Positions 43,833-55,441 of a stretch of 64,000 bases of DNA are shown in pieces. The stretch is taken from the NCBI GenBank assembly GCA_948099385.1, contig CANUEZ040000168.1, positions 931,501 to 995,500 on the forward strand. The letters are read 5' to 3'. The notes under the pieces are model-generated. The model saw only the letters and a program-made list of their open reading frames with translations. It made no database searches and had not been told where the DNA came from. A program made the position numbers and the translations under genes. Source of the DNA: Fasciola hepatica (taxonomy: Eukaryota; Platyhelminthes; Trematoda; Plagiorchiida; Fasciolidae). Every line of letters starts with the position of its first letter. Within the stretch, counting starts at the first letter, position 1.

Positions 43833-44820
43833 TCGATGGTGTCTGCCCGCGCAATCCCCGTGGCCACATCTGGTCCTCGCTCAATAAGCTGCCGCCCGGT
43901 GCTTGGTGTTGAGGCATATAAAGCACGCTCCTGTCTTCCTCGCCATTCCCCAATGTTCGTCTATTGTGGCGTTGATGAACTTGGGGCATTCTAGTAGCCT
44001 ATGGCTAGCGTCACAGGACCAGCAAATCGGATGCGCTAGAGCCTCGCGTGAAATGGCGTGTGCATTGATCCAAGGCTGGTATTTCGAGTGTTCCCGAGCA
44101 GTGGTTTGGGCCTGAATAGTACTACATTTGTTTACTCGGTTAATGTCCCGGATGAGTCGGCCAAGTCTACTGTCAGCTATCTTGGTTTGCCTGTCCAAGT
44201 ATTCGGTCAAGTCTTCGAAGCTAGCCTCACGGTAGCCTCGGCTTGTACGTTCCGCCTCTTCCGCCCACCGACCCTGTAGCTCGGGAGAAAGGTGACGGGC
44301 CATGCCATCCGAGGTGTGCATTGCGCCGAGGTCAGCCCCGTAGCCTAAATGGTCGAGGGCTTTTGAACAGTTCTGCATTTTGATCATTAGGTCAGTCGTT
44401 GTGTAGACGTCTCCCTTGGTTCTTTTTGCCTCTACCATCACGCCCTCTATTAGGTTACAGGCTACCTTGAATGGCTATCCGAACAGGTCCTCAAAGTCTT
44501 CCTTGCTCGTGTGTAGCTCTGTTCCGGGCCAAGCATGGTGCACACATCGATAGCTTCTCTTGCTCGACCTCGATAGTAATGAATCAAGTAGAGAAGCCTT
44601 TTCCCGGGGGCGGTTACCTTGTTTTTGACGAAAGTTTCGAACTCCCCGACGAGCTTGCAGTAATGATCAGATCGTCCGCCGAAAGCTGTCAGTCCTACTC
44701 TCAGTGGATCGATCGTTGATAGCATTATTGTTCCACATTCGACGATCGACGCAGAGTTTCCAATTTTCGTTTGTCTTGATCTGTCAGATAAGTCGTAGTC
44801 GTTGGTCTTCCGCTCACGTG
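43833..44820 (-). pseudogene. gag: gag remainder of BEL element C'
   Basis: Frames 44,971-44,462 (from about 44,820 on gag sequence: RERKTNDYDLSDRS, VGLTAFGGRSDHYCKLVGEFE) and 44,441-43,881 (VMVEAKRTKGDVY, HLSPELQGRWAEEAE, CWSCDASHRLLEC and the knuckle start CFICLNTKH). A frameshift near 44,480 separates them. In the second knuckle the last Cys is Tyr and a stop follows. Gag forms particles and binds RNA. This copy lacks its N-terminus. Confidence 0.85.
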
Positions 44821-47461
44821 CAGTCAAAGATGCCAGCGAAGTATAGAAAATGGATCCTTCATTGGGAACTATTTGTGGGGAGAGCCCGTGACATACATGC
44901 AAGTGTTCCAGATGTGATAAAATAAGCGGACCCCTTTGCATAGGTGATTTCAGTGCCATGTGGAAATTCACACAACGTCAAGGAGCCTCACGAGGAACGC
45001 AGTGAAATTGTAAAGAGCATGAATGGTGTGCGGAAGCAGAAAAGACTTTCTACGAGGAGCCGTCGAAGAAGAAACCACTGGAGATAAAAGCTACAGATGC
45101 GACCAAGCAGAAGTTGGGAAGGTGTAAAGATAAAATGTTCTTCGTATGTGAGGAAAAGAATTTTTGACCAAATTCTGGCTGGCTACAGATGGCTGGTATT
45201 TTGTTTCATAAAGACCTTGGTTGCAGGTGATGGCAAGTGGAATAGCGAGGGTAGCAGGCAAAAAGTGGCTAGGTTGACAAACTGGGCAGAGTAGGTTGAG
45301 AACTCAGCGGCGATGTGTAGGTTCCTTTCACTGGTTTTATACTGCAACGCGGAATTAGTTGAACTTTTTGAATGGAATACTGGAAATAGATGCTGAGCGG
45401 GTTCTGGGTGACGATTAGTGTCAGGAGTCCATTGTGCGATCCGGTGAGACTTTCATGAGGGATTGTTTCCCCGGTTATGAGATTATGGTCACCGATCAGC
45501 CGTGTACGGTGCCCCATACAACGTCATCAGGCGAGAGCGTAGGTTTAAACCGTTGTCAATCCGATTGATCAAATCGTTTAGTCTGTATGGTATTCCGGGA
45601 GTAACGTCGATTCGGCTGGCGGATACCCAGGTAACCAGTGTGATCTGAAAGTATCAAGAATGCGGCAGTCTGGAGAGTGTTCCAGCTGTGGGCTACGGTT
45701 ATCATTTTAATAGAAACCCGACAATGAACATCTTGTTGTCTTACGGCCAGTGGGCCGATCTATGGGGGGTCAGCGAACGGAGACTGATAGTTTTCTAGGG
45801 TAGTTGGGTGATAATAGAGATATAGGGAGATATCAAGAGCAGGCTTAGCCGGAGTGCAAAATAATTTAGTAGGTAAGTGGTGCATGAGGAGAGGGGGCCC
45901 ACTTGTGAACCAGAAGTAAGAATCCAACCAACCGAGTAAGGGGTCCGTGGGGTCACAGGATTTTGCCTGTGATAGGAGCCGGGTGTGCGAGACTCGGTCA
46001 ATGCCTTCTTCATATAAGCGGCATAATAATCGTGGACATGCCTTTGCCATCAGCTTCCGTGGCTGAGTTCAAGAAGTTTAATTGACAAGTAGAGCACGAA
46101 CGGTTTTTCAGGAAACCGTGTTGACCCACATTGAGCAAGCTATTCGGGATAGTGTGGGCCATTATCTTATTCCTAATGAGCTTCTCCATGATTCTGGAGA
46201 TAATCGGTGTACGACTGACAGGACGATAATTCTTGAGAACATGAACGGAGCCTTTCTTATGCAAGGGGATAATAGTAGAGATTTTTCATTGAGCATGGAA
46301 CGAGTTAAGTTTCATAGACAGGTTAAATAAATTGGATAGAAGTATAGGAATATCCGGACCCCTCAGAGTAAAACCAGCTGGTGGAATTCCATCCGGACCT
46401 GGGTGGTAAGATGGTCTCGTAGAGACTAGAAGAGGAGAAATATCATCGGGGTGAAATGAAACTGTAGATAGAGTCTCACCGGATAGACGTGCAGAGTGCA
46501 CTCCAGGAGTAAAACTTTTTCAAAGTTTCGGATATTTTTCAGGTTTATCCAGAGAGCAGTTGATGACAGTGAGGAAGGGTATAATCTTGCGGGATTAAGG
46601 GTTTCCTGTTCTCATCAGAGTAATCAGGATTTCTGCCTTCTTGAGGTGGCATAAAGCTTTTCATTCTTGCTGAGTAAGCTTGAGTTCAGTTTGTGCTTTG
46701 GTTGTCACTGACAGTGGGTCCATTTGGATATGTACCGAGAGCTCCCGGGTTTTGAGTGCGAGTCGGCGAAGTATGGATAATTAGCATTTTATCTGCGAGA
46801 GTCTGTTTGCTCTAGATCTCGTCAGTGCTGGCATAGTTTTGGTGATAAAGTTTAGCGACAGATTGAGAATGGAAAATAGCTGATCGGCTACCACATGATG
46901 ATCAGGCGAAAGAAACGATATATCCCAAATTTGAGATCTGGTTATGTTTGGAAAGCAGACTGTTTGGAGGATACAACGATTTTTGGTACAGAGAAAGAGC
47001 ACCACACAGCCCTGTGGTCACCTCTGGGGAAGCTCTCTCCTACAGAGGTAGTTCCATTGTTAAGCACTTGAGAAAAAAGAAGATCTAGAGTGTTCTTTCC
47101 TCTGGTGGATGTTTGAAAGTGTTGAGTCCAACCACCAAGCCGTGAACATGTAACGAATTCCTGACAATTTCGTGGGCCAGAGCGCGGTGACCAAAGCAAT
47201 CATAAAGAGTTGAAATCACCTGCCATTAACTTGTGCTTGGTGGGGTAGACGGAGGCAAAGTGGAAGGCGCAATAATAGGCAAATTATTGTCCCCGGTTTG
47301 AAAGAGTGATCAATAGGTGCATCCAAACGAGAGTTCTTGTGATTGCCTTTTAACGACTACCAAGACTGAGTCATCAAAGATGTAAAGGACTGGGTGTTGC
47401 ATTAAAGAAACAGGAAAAGATTTCCTGTGGTATGTTAGGCAACCCCCTCCAACGAAAAATC
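44821..47461 (-). mobile_element. CR1-like LINE-2c: EN and RT remnants joined to gag of C'
   Basis: On the minus strand: the endonuclease from 47,461, already inside the domain (GGGCLTYHRKSF, then KNTLDLLFSQ and GDHRAVWCSF in 47,199-46,942), then RT (46,501-45,760) with PSYHPGPDGIPPAGF, ISTIIPLHKKGSV, NYRPVSRTPIISRIMEKLI, VGQHGFLKNRSCSTCQLNFLN and DRVSHTRLL, then SWNTLQTAAF near 45,690. A single TGA sits where Trp is expected (46,286-46,288). The catalytic ADD region is missing. The last 800 bp before gag (45,600-44,821) hold no motif that I recognise. Its 5' end abuts the truncated LTR of C at 47,462. Confidence 0.7.
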
Positions 47462-47822
47462 GTGAAAAATCATCCTGAAATACACTGCAGTTCCATGCTT
47501 TCCTTAACGTCACTCACTTACTTACACTGTTGACTTGTTTATGCAATGCTTAATTTTATGAACCAACCTTTGTTTGTTCGCGTTCAGCGTGCTGCTTTGT
47601 CATATCCCTGTTCTGGACCTGCGTGACGCACGTTCTCCTCTCTCGCACGCCGCAGTTCGGTTTTCGTTCTTGGAGTCCTTGTGATCGCATAATTTATGTT
47701 TGTATCTGTTTTGTGTCATTGTTCATTCAATAATGTAGTATCGTAGAATTTCACGGATAATCGCCTTCTGATTTCGGGATCCGCTGTGAATTTGGCTACA
47801 CATTGCTCAAAGGTGTCTTACA
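47462..47822 (+). repeat. 5' LTR of BEL element C (5' end lost)
   Basis: Homology to the 3' LTR starts at GTGAAAAATC (47,462) and lacks the TGTGCCGACCGG start. It ends AGGTGTCTTACA at 47,822. Confidence 0.9.
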
Positions 47823-47840
47823 ACACACAATTGATAAACT

Positions 47841-47858
47841 TGGGACGAGAAAATACGC
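47841..47858 (+). other. Candidate tRNA primer binding site of element C
   Basis: TGGGACGAGAAAATACG starts 18 bases after the LTR end, the same spacing and a close sequence match to element A (10,954). Confidence 0.5.
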
Positions 47859-47861
47859 AAA

Positions 47862-48113
47862 ATGCCAAGAAAAGGATCGGAGTAATTGGAATCTGGACAG
47901 GAAGTAATACTGTAAGTCACTGGGGAGATTGGGTGCTTTCGAATATTTAGTTAAAGCTAGGCCACCTAATCACATCGGTGCTAGCTCATGTATTACTAAG
48001 GGTCATATAGACTGCAAGAATACAATCTATTTAAGTTAGGAATATCAGGCCTAGAACAACAAATGTTATCAGCTAAGCAACACGACCAGGAGGCAGAAGG
48101 GCAGTGTAGACAA
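47862..48113 (+). pseudogene. gag: gag start of BEL element C
   Basis: The ATG at 47,862 begins MPRKGSE, then a TAA. Later frames follow the A gag (LEQQMLSAKQHDQEAEGQC near 48,060). The gene breaks off at the LINE insert. At least four stops precede the break. Confidence 0.75.
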
Positions 48114-49625
48114 CTTGTTTAACCTGTCTATGAAACTTAACTCGTTCCATGCTCAATGAAAAATCTCTACTATTATCCCCTTGCATAAGAAAGGCTCCGT
48201 TCATGTTCTCAAGAATTATCGTCCTGTCAGTCGTACACCGATTATCTCCAGAATCATGGAGAAGCTCATTAGGAATAAGATAATGGCCCACACTATCCCG
48301 AATAGCTTGCTCAATGTGGGTCAACACGGTTTCCTGAAAAACCGTTCGTGCTCTACTTGTCAATTAAACTTCTTGAACTCAGCCACGGAAGCTGATGGCA
48401 AAGGCATGTCCACGATTATTATGCCGCTTATATGAAGAAGGCATTGACCGAGTCTCGCACACCCGGCTCCTATCACAGGCAAAATCCTGTGACCCCACGG
48501 ACCCCTTACTCGGTTGGTTGGATTCTTACTTCTGGTTCACAAGTGGGCCCCCTCTCCTCATGCACCACTTACCTACTAAATTATTTTGCACTCCGGCTAA
48601 GCCTGCTCTTGATATCTCCCTATATCTCTATTATCACCCAACTACCCTAGAAAACTATCAGTCTCCGTTCGCTGACCCCCCATAGATCGGCCCACTGGCC
48701 GTAAGACAACAAGATGTTCATTGTCGGGTTTCTATTAAAATGATAACCGTAGCCCACAGCTGGAACACTCTCCAGACTGCCGCATTCTTGATACTTTCAG
48801 ATCACACTGGTTACCTGGGTATCCGCCAGCCGAATCGACGTTACTCCCGGAATACCATACAGACTAAACGATTTGATCAATCGGATTGACAACGGTTTAA
48901 ACCTACGCTCTCGCCTGATGACGTTGTATGGGGCACCGTACACGGCTGATCGGTGACCATAATCTCATAACCGGGGAAACAATCCCTCATGAAAGTCTCA
49001 CCGGATCGCACAATGGACTCCTGACACTAATCGTCACCCAGAACCCGCTCAGCATCTATTTCCAGTATTCCATTCAAAAAGTTCAACTAATTCCGCGTTG
49101 CAGTATAAAACCAGTGAAAGGAACCTACACATCGCCGCTGAGTTCTCAACCTACTCTGCCCAGTTTGTCAACCTAGCCACTTTTTGCCTGCTACCCTCGC
49201 TATTCCACTTGCCATCACCTGCAACCAAGGTCTTTATGAAACAAAATACCAGCCATCTGTAGCCAGCCAGAATTTGGTCAAAAATTCTTTTCCTCACATA
49301 CGAAGAACATTTTATCTTTACACCTTCCCAACTTCTGCTTGGTCGCATCTGTAGCTTTTATCTCCAGTGGTTTCTTCTTCGACGGCTCCTCGTAGAAAGT
49401 CTTTTCTGCTTCCGCACACCATTCATGCTCTTTACAATTTCACTGCGTTCCTCGTGAGGCTCCTTGACGTTGTGTGAATTTCCACATGGCACTGAAATCA
49501 CCTATGCAAAGGGGTCCGCTTATTTTATCACATCTGGAACACTTGCATGTATGTCACGGGCTCTCCCCACAAATAGTTCCCAATGAAGGATCCATTTTCT
49601 ATACTTCGCTGGCATCTTTGACTGC
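48114..49625 (+). mobile_element. LINE fragment inside gag of element C (RT part, 5' truncated)
   Basis: The piece starts in the RT fingers (NLFNLSMKLNSFHAQ), with WKISTII interrupted by TGA, and then has HKKGSVHVLKNYRPVSRTP, IMEKLIRNKI, GQHGFLKNRSCSTCQ, a shift near 48,425, and DRVSHTRLL to about 48,690. At about 48,755 follows SWNTLQTAAF, the RT C-terminal motif. The catalytic ADD block between is missing. From 48,860 to 49,625 I see no motif. Gag of C resumes at about 49,626 in phase with where it stopped. It is the mirror copy of 44,820-46,331 and may have been a 5'-truncated LINE insertion. Confidence 0.7.
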
Positions 49626-50612
49626 ACGTGAGCGGAAGACCAACGACTACGACTTATCTGACAGATCAAGACAAACGAAAATTGGAAACTCTGCGTCGAT
49701 CGTCGAATGTGGAACAATAATGCTATCAACGATCGATCCACTGAGAGTAGGACTGACAGCTTTCGGCGGACGATCTGATCATTACTGCAAGCTCGTCGGG
49801 GAGTTCGAAACTTTCGTCAAAAACAAGGTAACCGCCCCCGGGAAAAGGCTTCTCTACTTGATTCATTACTATCGAGGTCGAGCAAGAGAAGCTATCGATG
49901 TGTGCACCATGCTTGGCCCGGAACAGAGCTACACACGAGCAAGGAAGACTTTGAGGACCTGTTCGGATAGCCATTCAAGGTAGCCTGTAACCTAATAGAG
50001 GGCGTGATGGTAGAGGCAAAAAGAACCAAGGGAGACGTCTACACAACGACTGACCTAATGATCAAAATGCAGAACTGTTCAAAAGCCCTCGACCATTTAG
50101 GCTACGGGGCTGACCTCGGCGCAATGCACACCTCGGATGGCATGGCCCGTCACCTTTCTCCCGAGCTACAGGGTCGGTGGGCGGAAGAGGCGGAACGTAC
50201 AAGCCGAGGCTACCGTGAGGCTAGCTTCGAAGACTTGACCGAATACTTGGACAGGCAAACCAAGATAGCTGACAGTAGACTTGGCCGACTCATCCGGGAC
50301 ATTAACCGAGTAAACAAATGTAGTACTATTCAGGCCCAAACCACTGCTCGGGAACACTCGAAATACCAGCCTTGGATCAATGCACACGCCATTTCACGCG
50401 AGGCTCTAGCGCATCCGATTTGCTGGTCCTGTGACGCTAGCCATAGGCTACTAGAATGCCCCAAGTTCATCAACGCCACAATAGACGAACATTGGGGAAT
50501 GGCGAGGAAGACAGGAGCGTGCTTTATATGCCTCAACACCAAGCACCGGGCGGCAGCTTATTGAGCGAGGACCAGATGTGGCCACGGGGATTGCGCGGGC
50601 AGACACCATCGA
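49626..50612 (+). pseudogene. gag: gag remainder of BEL element C
   Basis: It mirrors the left-arm copy: DRSRQTKIGN..., VGLTAFGGRSDHYCKLVGEFE, a frameshift near 49,965, then VMVEAKRTKGDVY, HLSPELQGRWAEEAE, CWSCDASHRLLEC (about 50,421-50,459) and CFICLNTKH (about 50,520). Unlike A it has no LTR inside and so shows the uninterrupted arrangement of this region. A TGA at 50,562 ends the frame before protease. Confidence 0.85.
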
Positions 50613-53600
50613 TTGTTACACCAGGCGAGAGAAATTATACCCGAGGCGAGCATCAAGCCCAAAGTCACCTCTTCAACGTCGCGGTCTGCCATTAAACTAG
50701 CACGTTCGGGAATAGTTGCCGTGGGGGTGGTGACCACAACCGGGGCGGTCAAAGCGTTGGCTTTCGTTGACAGTGGGTCTGACACTACCCTAGTAAAAGA
50801 GCGGTTTGCCGACAAACACCGGCTTGCTAGAAGCACGACGTCGTTAGCAATGAGCACGGTGGGCGGAACACAGGTAATGACTGCGAGCCGGTTGAGGTTA
50901 CATCTCACCTCCTTAGACACTAACGAGCAAATCGAATCAACGGAGGCACTTACATTAGCTGATCTCCCCATGCGAGCACTAGGGTTGGTGAACGCAATTT
51001 TGACTAGGTGGCCCCACCTGCAGGATGTAACCGTTGTGGACTTGGAAGACGACGGAGTGGACCTCCTCATCGGCCGCGGCGTGTCAGAGGCACGTTGGGT
51101 ACTTGACCAGAGAGTGGGCAACCGCCAGGCACCTTATGCCGTGCCTACGGCTCCGGGATGGATATTAAATGGCCCAATGGGGGGATGCGGTTCCGTGAAT
51201 CACGCATCAGCCGAAATGAACCGTGTAGAGTAGCAATTGCAGCGGCTGTATGAAAATGAGTTCTACGACATCAGAGATGAAAGACTATCGTCGTCTTGAA
51301 AGGACCACTTCGCTTTGCAAACGGTGCGGCAACAAACAAGAGGCCTTAAAAAACAGTTCGGGGTTCTTCTTCCACGGCGCACACCAGCTGACCCCTGGGT
51401 AGATAACAGAAGCTATGCCCTGCAAAGACTGCTACGATTGAAGGGACACCCCGTCCCAGATCAGGATCCGTGGGAACGATATGCAGAACCAATGAAGCGA
51501 AATGAAGCTCTCGGCTACGTTGAAAGGGTGCCTGCTACCCCCGACTGCCTGAGGGGTATCTGGTATCTACCTCATCACCCGGTTATCAGCGCCAAGGAGC
51601 CCGAAAAACTGTGGGTGGTGTTCGACTGTGCAGCCGAGTTCCAGAGCAAGTCGTTAGATGATCGCTTACTGCAACGGCCTGACTGGACCACGCCGGTGAT
51701 CGGAGTTTTAAGCCGTTTCAGAGTGGGTAGAGTGGCCTCGTCCGCCGACATCAGGGAAATGTTTCACCAGGTGAAAATACCGGTAGAAGAACGAGATGCG
51801 TTGCGTTTCCTGTGGTGGGAAGGTAACAACCGGGACAACGCAGTGATAAATTATAGGATGACCGTCCACCCCATCGAGGCCACACCATCATCGTTTTGTG
51901 CGAACTGAGCCCATCGGGAATCAGCGAACGAGCACGGAGATTTGGTCTACTGGTCGGTGGTAGAAAACGTCAGCAGGAACTTCTAAGTGGACTGCGATCT
52001 TAGGTCATTCGATGACGTAGACTCGGTCCCAGCGCAGCTCAGAGGCCTAAAAAGATTGCTGGAAGAGGGCAGCTTTCATCTAACGAAATGGATTTCCAAC
52101 TCTTCGGAAGTGCTTAAAGTCATTCCGTACCACGGGAGGGCCTAACGGGTTAGAGATTCAGACGGCTCTTCACTCCCCACCAAACGCACTCTAGGAGCAC
52201 AATCAAACGCGCAAGCGAACGACTTTGTTTTCGAAGTAACCGCTCCTGAGCTGCCAGTAATCCGTCGTGGCATACTTCCTATCGTCTTTAGTTTGTTCGA
52301 TCCGCTCGGTTTCGTCTCTTCCTGGCCGTTATCCGGAAAGATCCTGTTGCAGCAGCTCGGCTGTAAGAAAGTCGATTGGGACCAGCCACTGGACCGAGAA
52401 GACCGGCCGGACTGGGAAGAATTTCTGAACACCTTAAAAATCTAGGGGACATAAGGACTCCGCGATGTTTGCCCTCTGGTCATGCGACGCGGACGGGAGA
52501 ACTACATGCTCTTTTTGACGCATCCGAAGTCGGCTACGGAGCCATGGCATACGGGTGATGGTGCATGGAAGATGGGCAACATGCTACGAGGATCCTGTTT
52601 GCCAAAGCCCGCTTTGTCCCGCTGAAGTCGGTTTCGATCCCGCGCCTTGAACTCAGCGCAGCCGTGTTAGCGGTCAGGGCAATACAAGCGGTAAAGAGAT
52701 GTTCCGATTTGCACATTTGGTCGGCTAGTTTCTGGACTGGCTCGATGGTAGTACTGTACTACATAAACAACGTCAGGATCCGTTTTAGTACTTTCGTTAC
52801 TAACCGACTCACGATCATCCAAGACGAATCGGCCATGAACCAGTGAAAGCATGTCAGGTCTTTCGGTAACCCAGCCGATCTGTGCTCCCGAGGTGCGACC
52901 AACCTCCGGCAACTCGACACGCGGCAGGGAGGAGTGAAATTCCTGCAAATGTCTAAACAGGACTGGCCCGCTAACGAACTAAGGCCCCTCTGGAAGTGGA
53001 AATGGAGATCAAAGGCGTAGTGATGACGGCCACAGTCGTCGGCACGATTGGTCAGATTTTCTTCCTGGATGAAGACACTCCGTCCGTTAATTTGGCTGGC
53101 TAGGTTCAGGGGACATTTGCTAGTCGTTAAAGAGGTCCGCTCCTCCGGCCGGATACGAGTGGGTCCGATAAGCCCCGATGAACTACGAGCTACAGAACAC
53201 GTTATATTCGAGATGATACGACGGGAGGCCTTCACCCGAGAACTCCAGAGGGCGGAAGATGTGAGACCAATCGACAAAGGGATATCACCTCTGAGAGCCG
53301 ACTTGAAGCATTCGAACCCCAAACTCATCATTGGATTAATACTGGTAGATGGTAGGCCGACCAACTCCCACCTGAGCTTTGGCACGAAATACTCCATATT
53401 GCTGCTGGCTCGACAACCTGTGGTAGATCTAATGACCCAACACGTCTACGTCGTGGTGCGATATGCCCGAGGAAAGTCACTTGACGAGCGTCATCCGCAA
53501 GCGCCTTTGGTTATTGAGAAGTAGAGCGACTGTAAAACGCGTAATCCGACCTTGTGTAAATTGTAGGAGATGCAACGCCGCAGCGGGCAAGCAACGCATG

Positions 53601-54617
53601 GCCCCGCTACCAGAATACAGAGTGGCTCCGTGCTGGTGGCATTTCAGCGACACCGGGCTAGACTATTTAGTGCCCTAGTGGATCAAGTGTGGGAAGAGGT
53701 TGCAAAAACGATACTGGTGTATCATGAGTTGTATGAAGTCACGCGCGATATTTTTAGAATTTGCACACTCGATGACAACTGACTCTTTCCTGCGCCCCCC
53801 GCTGCGCTTTACCAACCGGAAAGGTATACCGGCAGATATATAATCCGACGATGTGTCGAACTTCGTGAGTGCTCATCCGGAACTGCAGTGTTGGCACAAA
53901 AACATGAACCGGGACGAACTGCAGAATCGAACCGTGGCCTATGGCATACGATGGCACTTTGATCCCCCGCAGGCCAGTCATCGCGGTGGCGTATGGGAAC
54001 GCACGATCCGGTCCGCCAGGCGGATATGGCTGTCGATCATTGAGCAACAGCCACCCGACGAGAAACTTTGAGGTCGAGAGAATCCTGAACAACCGCCCAC
54101 TGGTTCCAGTAACCAACGGCGACCCCACCCATCTGGCGCTCACCCCGAAAGATTTATTGAAGTGAAGGTCGAACGAGGGTTTCCAAGGACCGGCAAACCT
54201 TCGTGGGTGCTACCTCCACGTATGGAACCGAGCAAACCATCTTGCCAAGGTTTTTTGGAGGCGATGACTACTGGAATACCTACCGGCTCTGCAAGCTCGG
54301 CAGAAGTGGCTGGTCAAAAAGGACCATTCAGGTTTGGGGATGTAGTGATGATCGCAGACGAAATCGCCCATTTCATCACCTGGTTTTTGGGCTTGGTTAT
54401 GGAAACCATCGAAATCTATGACGAAATGATAAGGACCGTGAAGGTAAAGACCTCCAACGGAAGGCTAATCCGTGACGTACGCGGTATCAGCCTCCTCGAG
54501 AGTGAAGATGGAGGGGCCGATAACACGGAAACCCGGGAGACTATTCCTCATTCGTCCTCGAAGTGGCTAAAGGAACCTCTGATATGTGGGGGCGTTTACG
54601 ACATGCCGACAAATTGA
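50613..54617 (+). pseudogene. pol: pol of BEL element C (protease, RT, RNase H, integrase)
   Basis: Protease has an intact DSGSD (50,769-50,783), in a frame that ends at 51,233. RT N-terminal half: 51,315-51,908 (VVFDCAAEFQSKSL, SSADIREMFHQVKIP, NYRMTVHP, then TGA). The RT active site at 51,981-51,995 reads F-stop-VDC in place of FYVDD. RNase H begins near 52,510 (HALFDASEVGYG), followed by PRLELSAAVLAVR. Integrase: CVNCRRC (about 53,560), DTGLDYLVP (53,650), the altered SDDVSNF (53,847) and GGVWERTIRSARR (53,985). The C-terminal frame is 54,162-54,617. About ten breaks. Only protease looks chemically intact. Confidence 0.9.
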
Positions 54618-55033
54618 ACTATCGCAGACTCTGACACATACACGCTTACATGACATGTTTAAACTTCATAACACCCATCAAAACGTTTGCTGTGCTGATC
54701 GTTTTTCGTTGACATTACCGAAGGCCTTTCGCATATGTGGCAGTACACCCCAACACACTCACGCAAGCACTTCCAGCCAGCGCATGACGGCTCTCCCAAG
54801 GACAGCACCCATGTTTCCCCTCCAAGCCCGCCATCAGTCATCCGTTCTTGTGGACGGTGCAGAGTAACCTAGAGTCGGTGTGGCCACCGGATCAGGTGCG
54901 ATCATGGGTAGAAAGTTGACGACCAGGTATTAGGTATTCAACCTGACAGCAGGGTCTAGGTAGGTAGGAAAAATTATTACCCATATACCAACCCTTTGAT
55001 TCTGCCAAGATTCGGGAGGATCTTGGTGGGCGA
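54618..55033 (+). other. 3' UTR of BEL element C
   Basis: One TTTCGTTGACATT...ATATGTGG block (about 54,690-54,760) and the purine tract GGGAGGATCTTGGTGGGCGA before the LTR. Confidence 0.7.
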
Positions 55034-55407
55034 TGTGCCGACCGGTTGTGAAAATCCTCCAGAAATACACCGCAGTTCCATGCTTTCCTTAACGTCACTC
55101 ACTTACTTACACTGTTGACTTGTTTATGCAATGCTTAATTTTATGAACCAACCTTTGTTTGTTCGCGTTCAGCGTGCTGCTTTGTCATATCCCTGTTCTG
55201 GACCTGCGTGACGCACGTTCTCCTCTCTCGCACGCCGCAGTTCGGTTTTCGTTCTTGGAGTCCTTGTGATCGCATAATTTATGTTTGTATCTGTTTTGTG
55301 TCATTGTTCATTCAATAATGTAGTATCGTAGAATTTCACGGATAATCGCCTTCTGATTTCGGGATCCGCTGTGAATTTGGCTACACATTGCTCAAGAGTG
55401 TCTTACA
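55034..55407 (+). repeat. 3' LTR of BEL element C
   Basis: Starts TGTGCCGACCGGTTGTG and ends GTCTTACA, 374 bp. Confidence 0.93.
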
Positions 55408-55441
55408 TCCCTTCCTCGACAATGTTTTCTAGAGCTGCTGA

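Larger units (their letters stand above)
39038..44820 (-). mobile_element. BEL/Pao element C', left-arm copy, without 5' LTR
   Basis: On the minus strand: the rest of gag (44,820-43,833), protease-RT-RNase H-integrase (43,832-39,828), 3' UTR and 3' LTR (39,411-39,038). Gag begins directly after the LINE segment. The start of gag and the 5' LTR are absent, because the palindrome ends inside the LINE at 46,327. Stops and frameshifts are the same as in the right arm. Confidence 0.92.
39004..46327 (-). repeat. Large inverted repeat (palindrome), left arm, 7.3 kb
   Basis: Reverse complement of 48,118-55,441. Paired positions sum to 94,445 wherever I checked, so the arms show no indel. Differences I could locate (for example 39,058/55,387, 39,387/55,058, 41,773/52,672 and about eight amino-acid changes) all fall in the outer 2.8 kb. 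The predicted proteins of the inner 4.5 kb are identical in the arms. The outer edge carries about 35 bp of non-element flank, so the copy is not a second insertion of the element. Confidence 0.95.
46328..48117. other. Spacer between the palindrome arms
   Basis: The 1,790-bp spacer is not symmetric. Its left 1,134 bp is the EN/RT start of LINE-2c (minus). Its right 656 bp is the 5' LTR and gag start of element C (plus). The join at 47,461/47,462 removes about 14 bp of the LTR. Both inner arm edges show the same short imperfect continuation (46,328-46,334 with 48,111-48,117). Confidence 0.85.
47462..55407 (+). mobile_element. BEL/Pao element C, right-arm copy, with LINE insert in gag
   Basis: 5' LTR missing about 14 bp (47,462-47,822), candidate primer site, gag start, LINE fragment (48,114-49,625), rest of gag, pol, 3' UTR and 3' LTR (55,034-55,407). 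The two LTRs differ by only three substitutions over the shared 345 or so bases that I aligned, so they look young, but pol is full of stops. The 3' half is the right arm of the palindrome. Confidence 0.92.
48118..55441 (+). repeat. Large inverted repeat (palindrome), right arm, 7.3 kb
   Basis: Partner of 39,004-46,327 at near identity. The outer edge extends about 34 bp beyond the 3' LTR into flanking sequence, with mismatches at 55,431 and 55,435, then similarity is lost. Confidence 0.95.

Noticed and set aside
43324..43887. 187-codon + strand frame, with its mirror at 50,558-51,121
   Set aside because: Antisense shadow of the BEL protease region.
39004..55441. A pair of independent BEL insertions in opposite orientation
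   Set aside because: The shared LINE fragment, the shared breaks and the shared flank beyond the 3' LTR require a DNA-level duplication.
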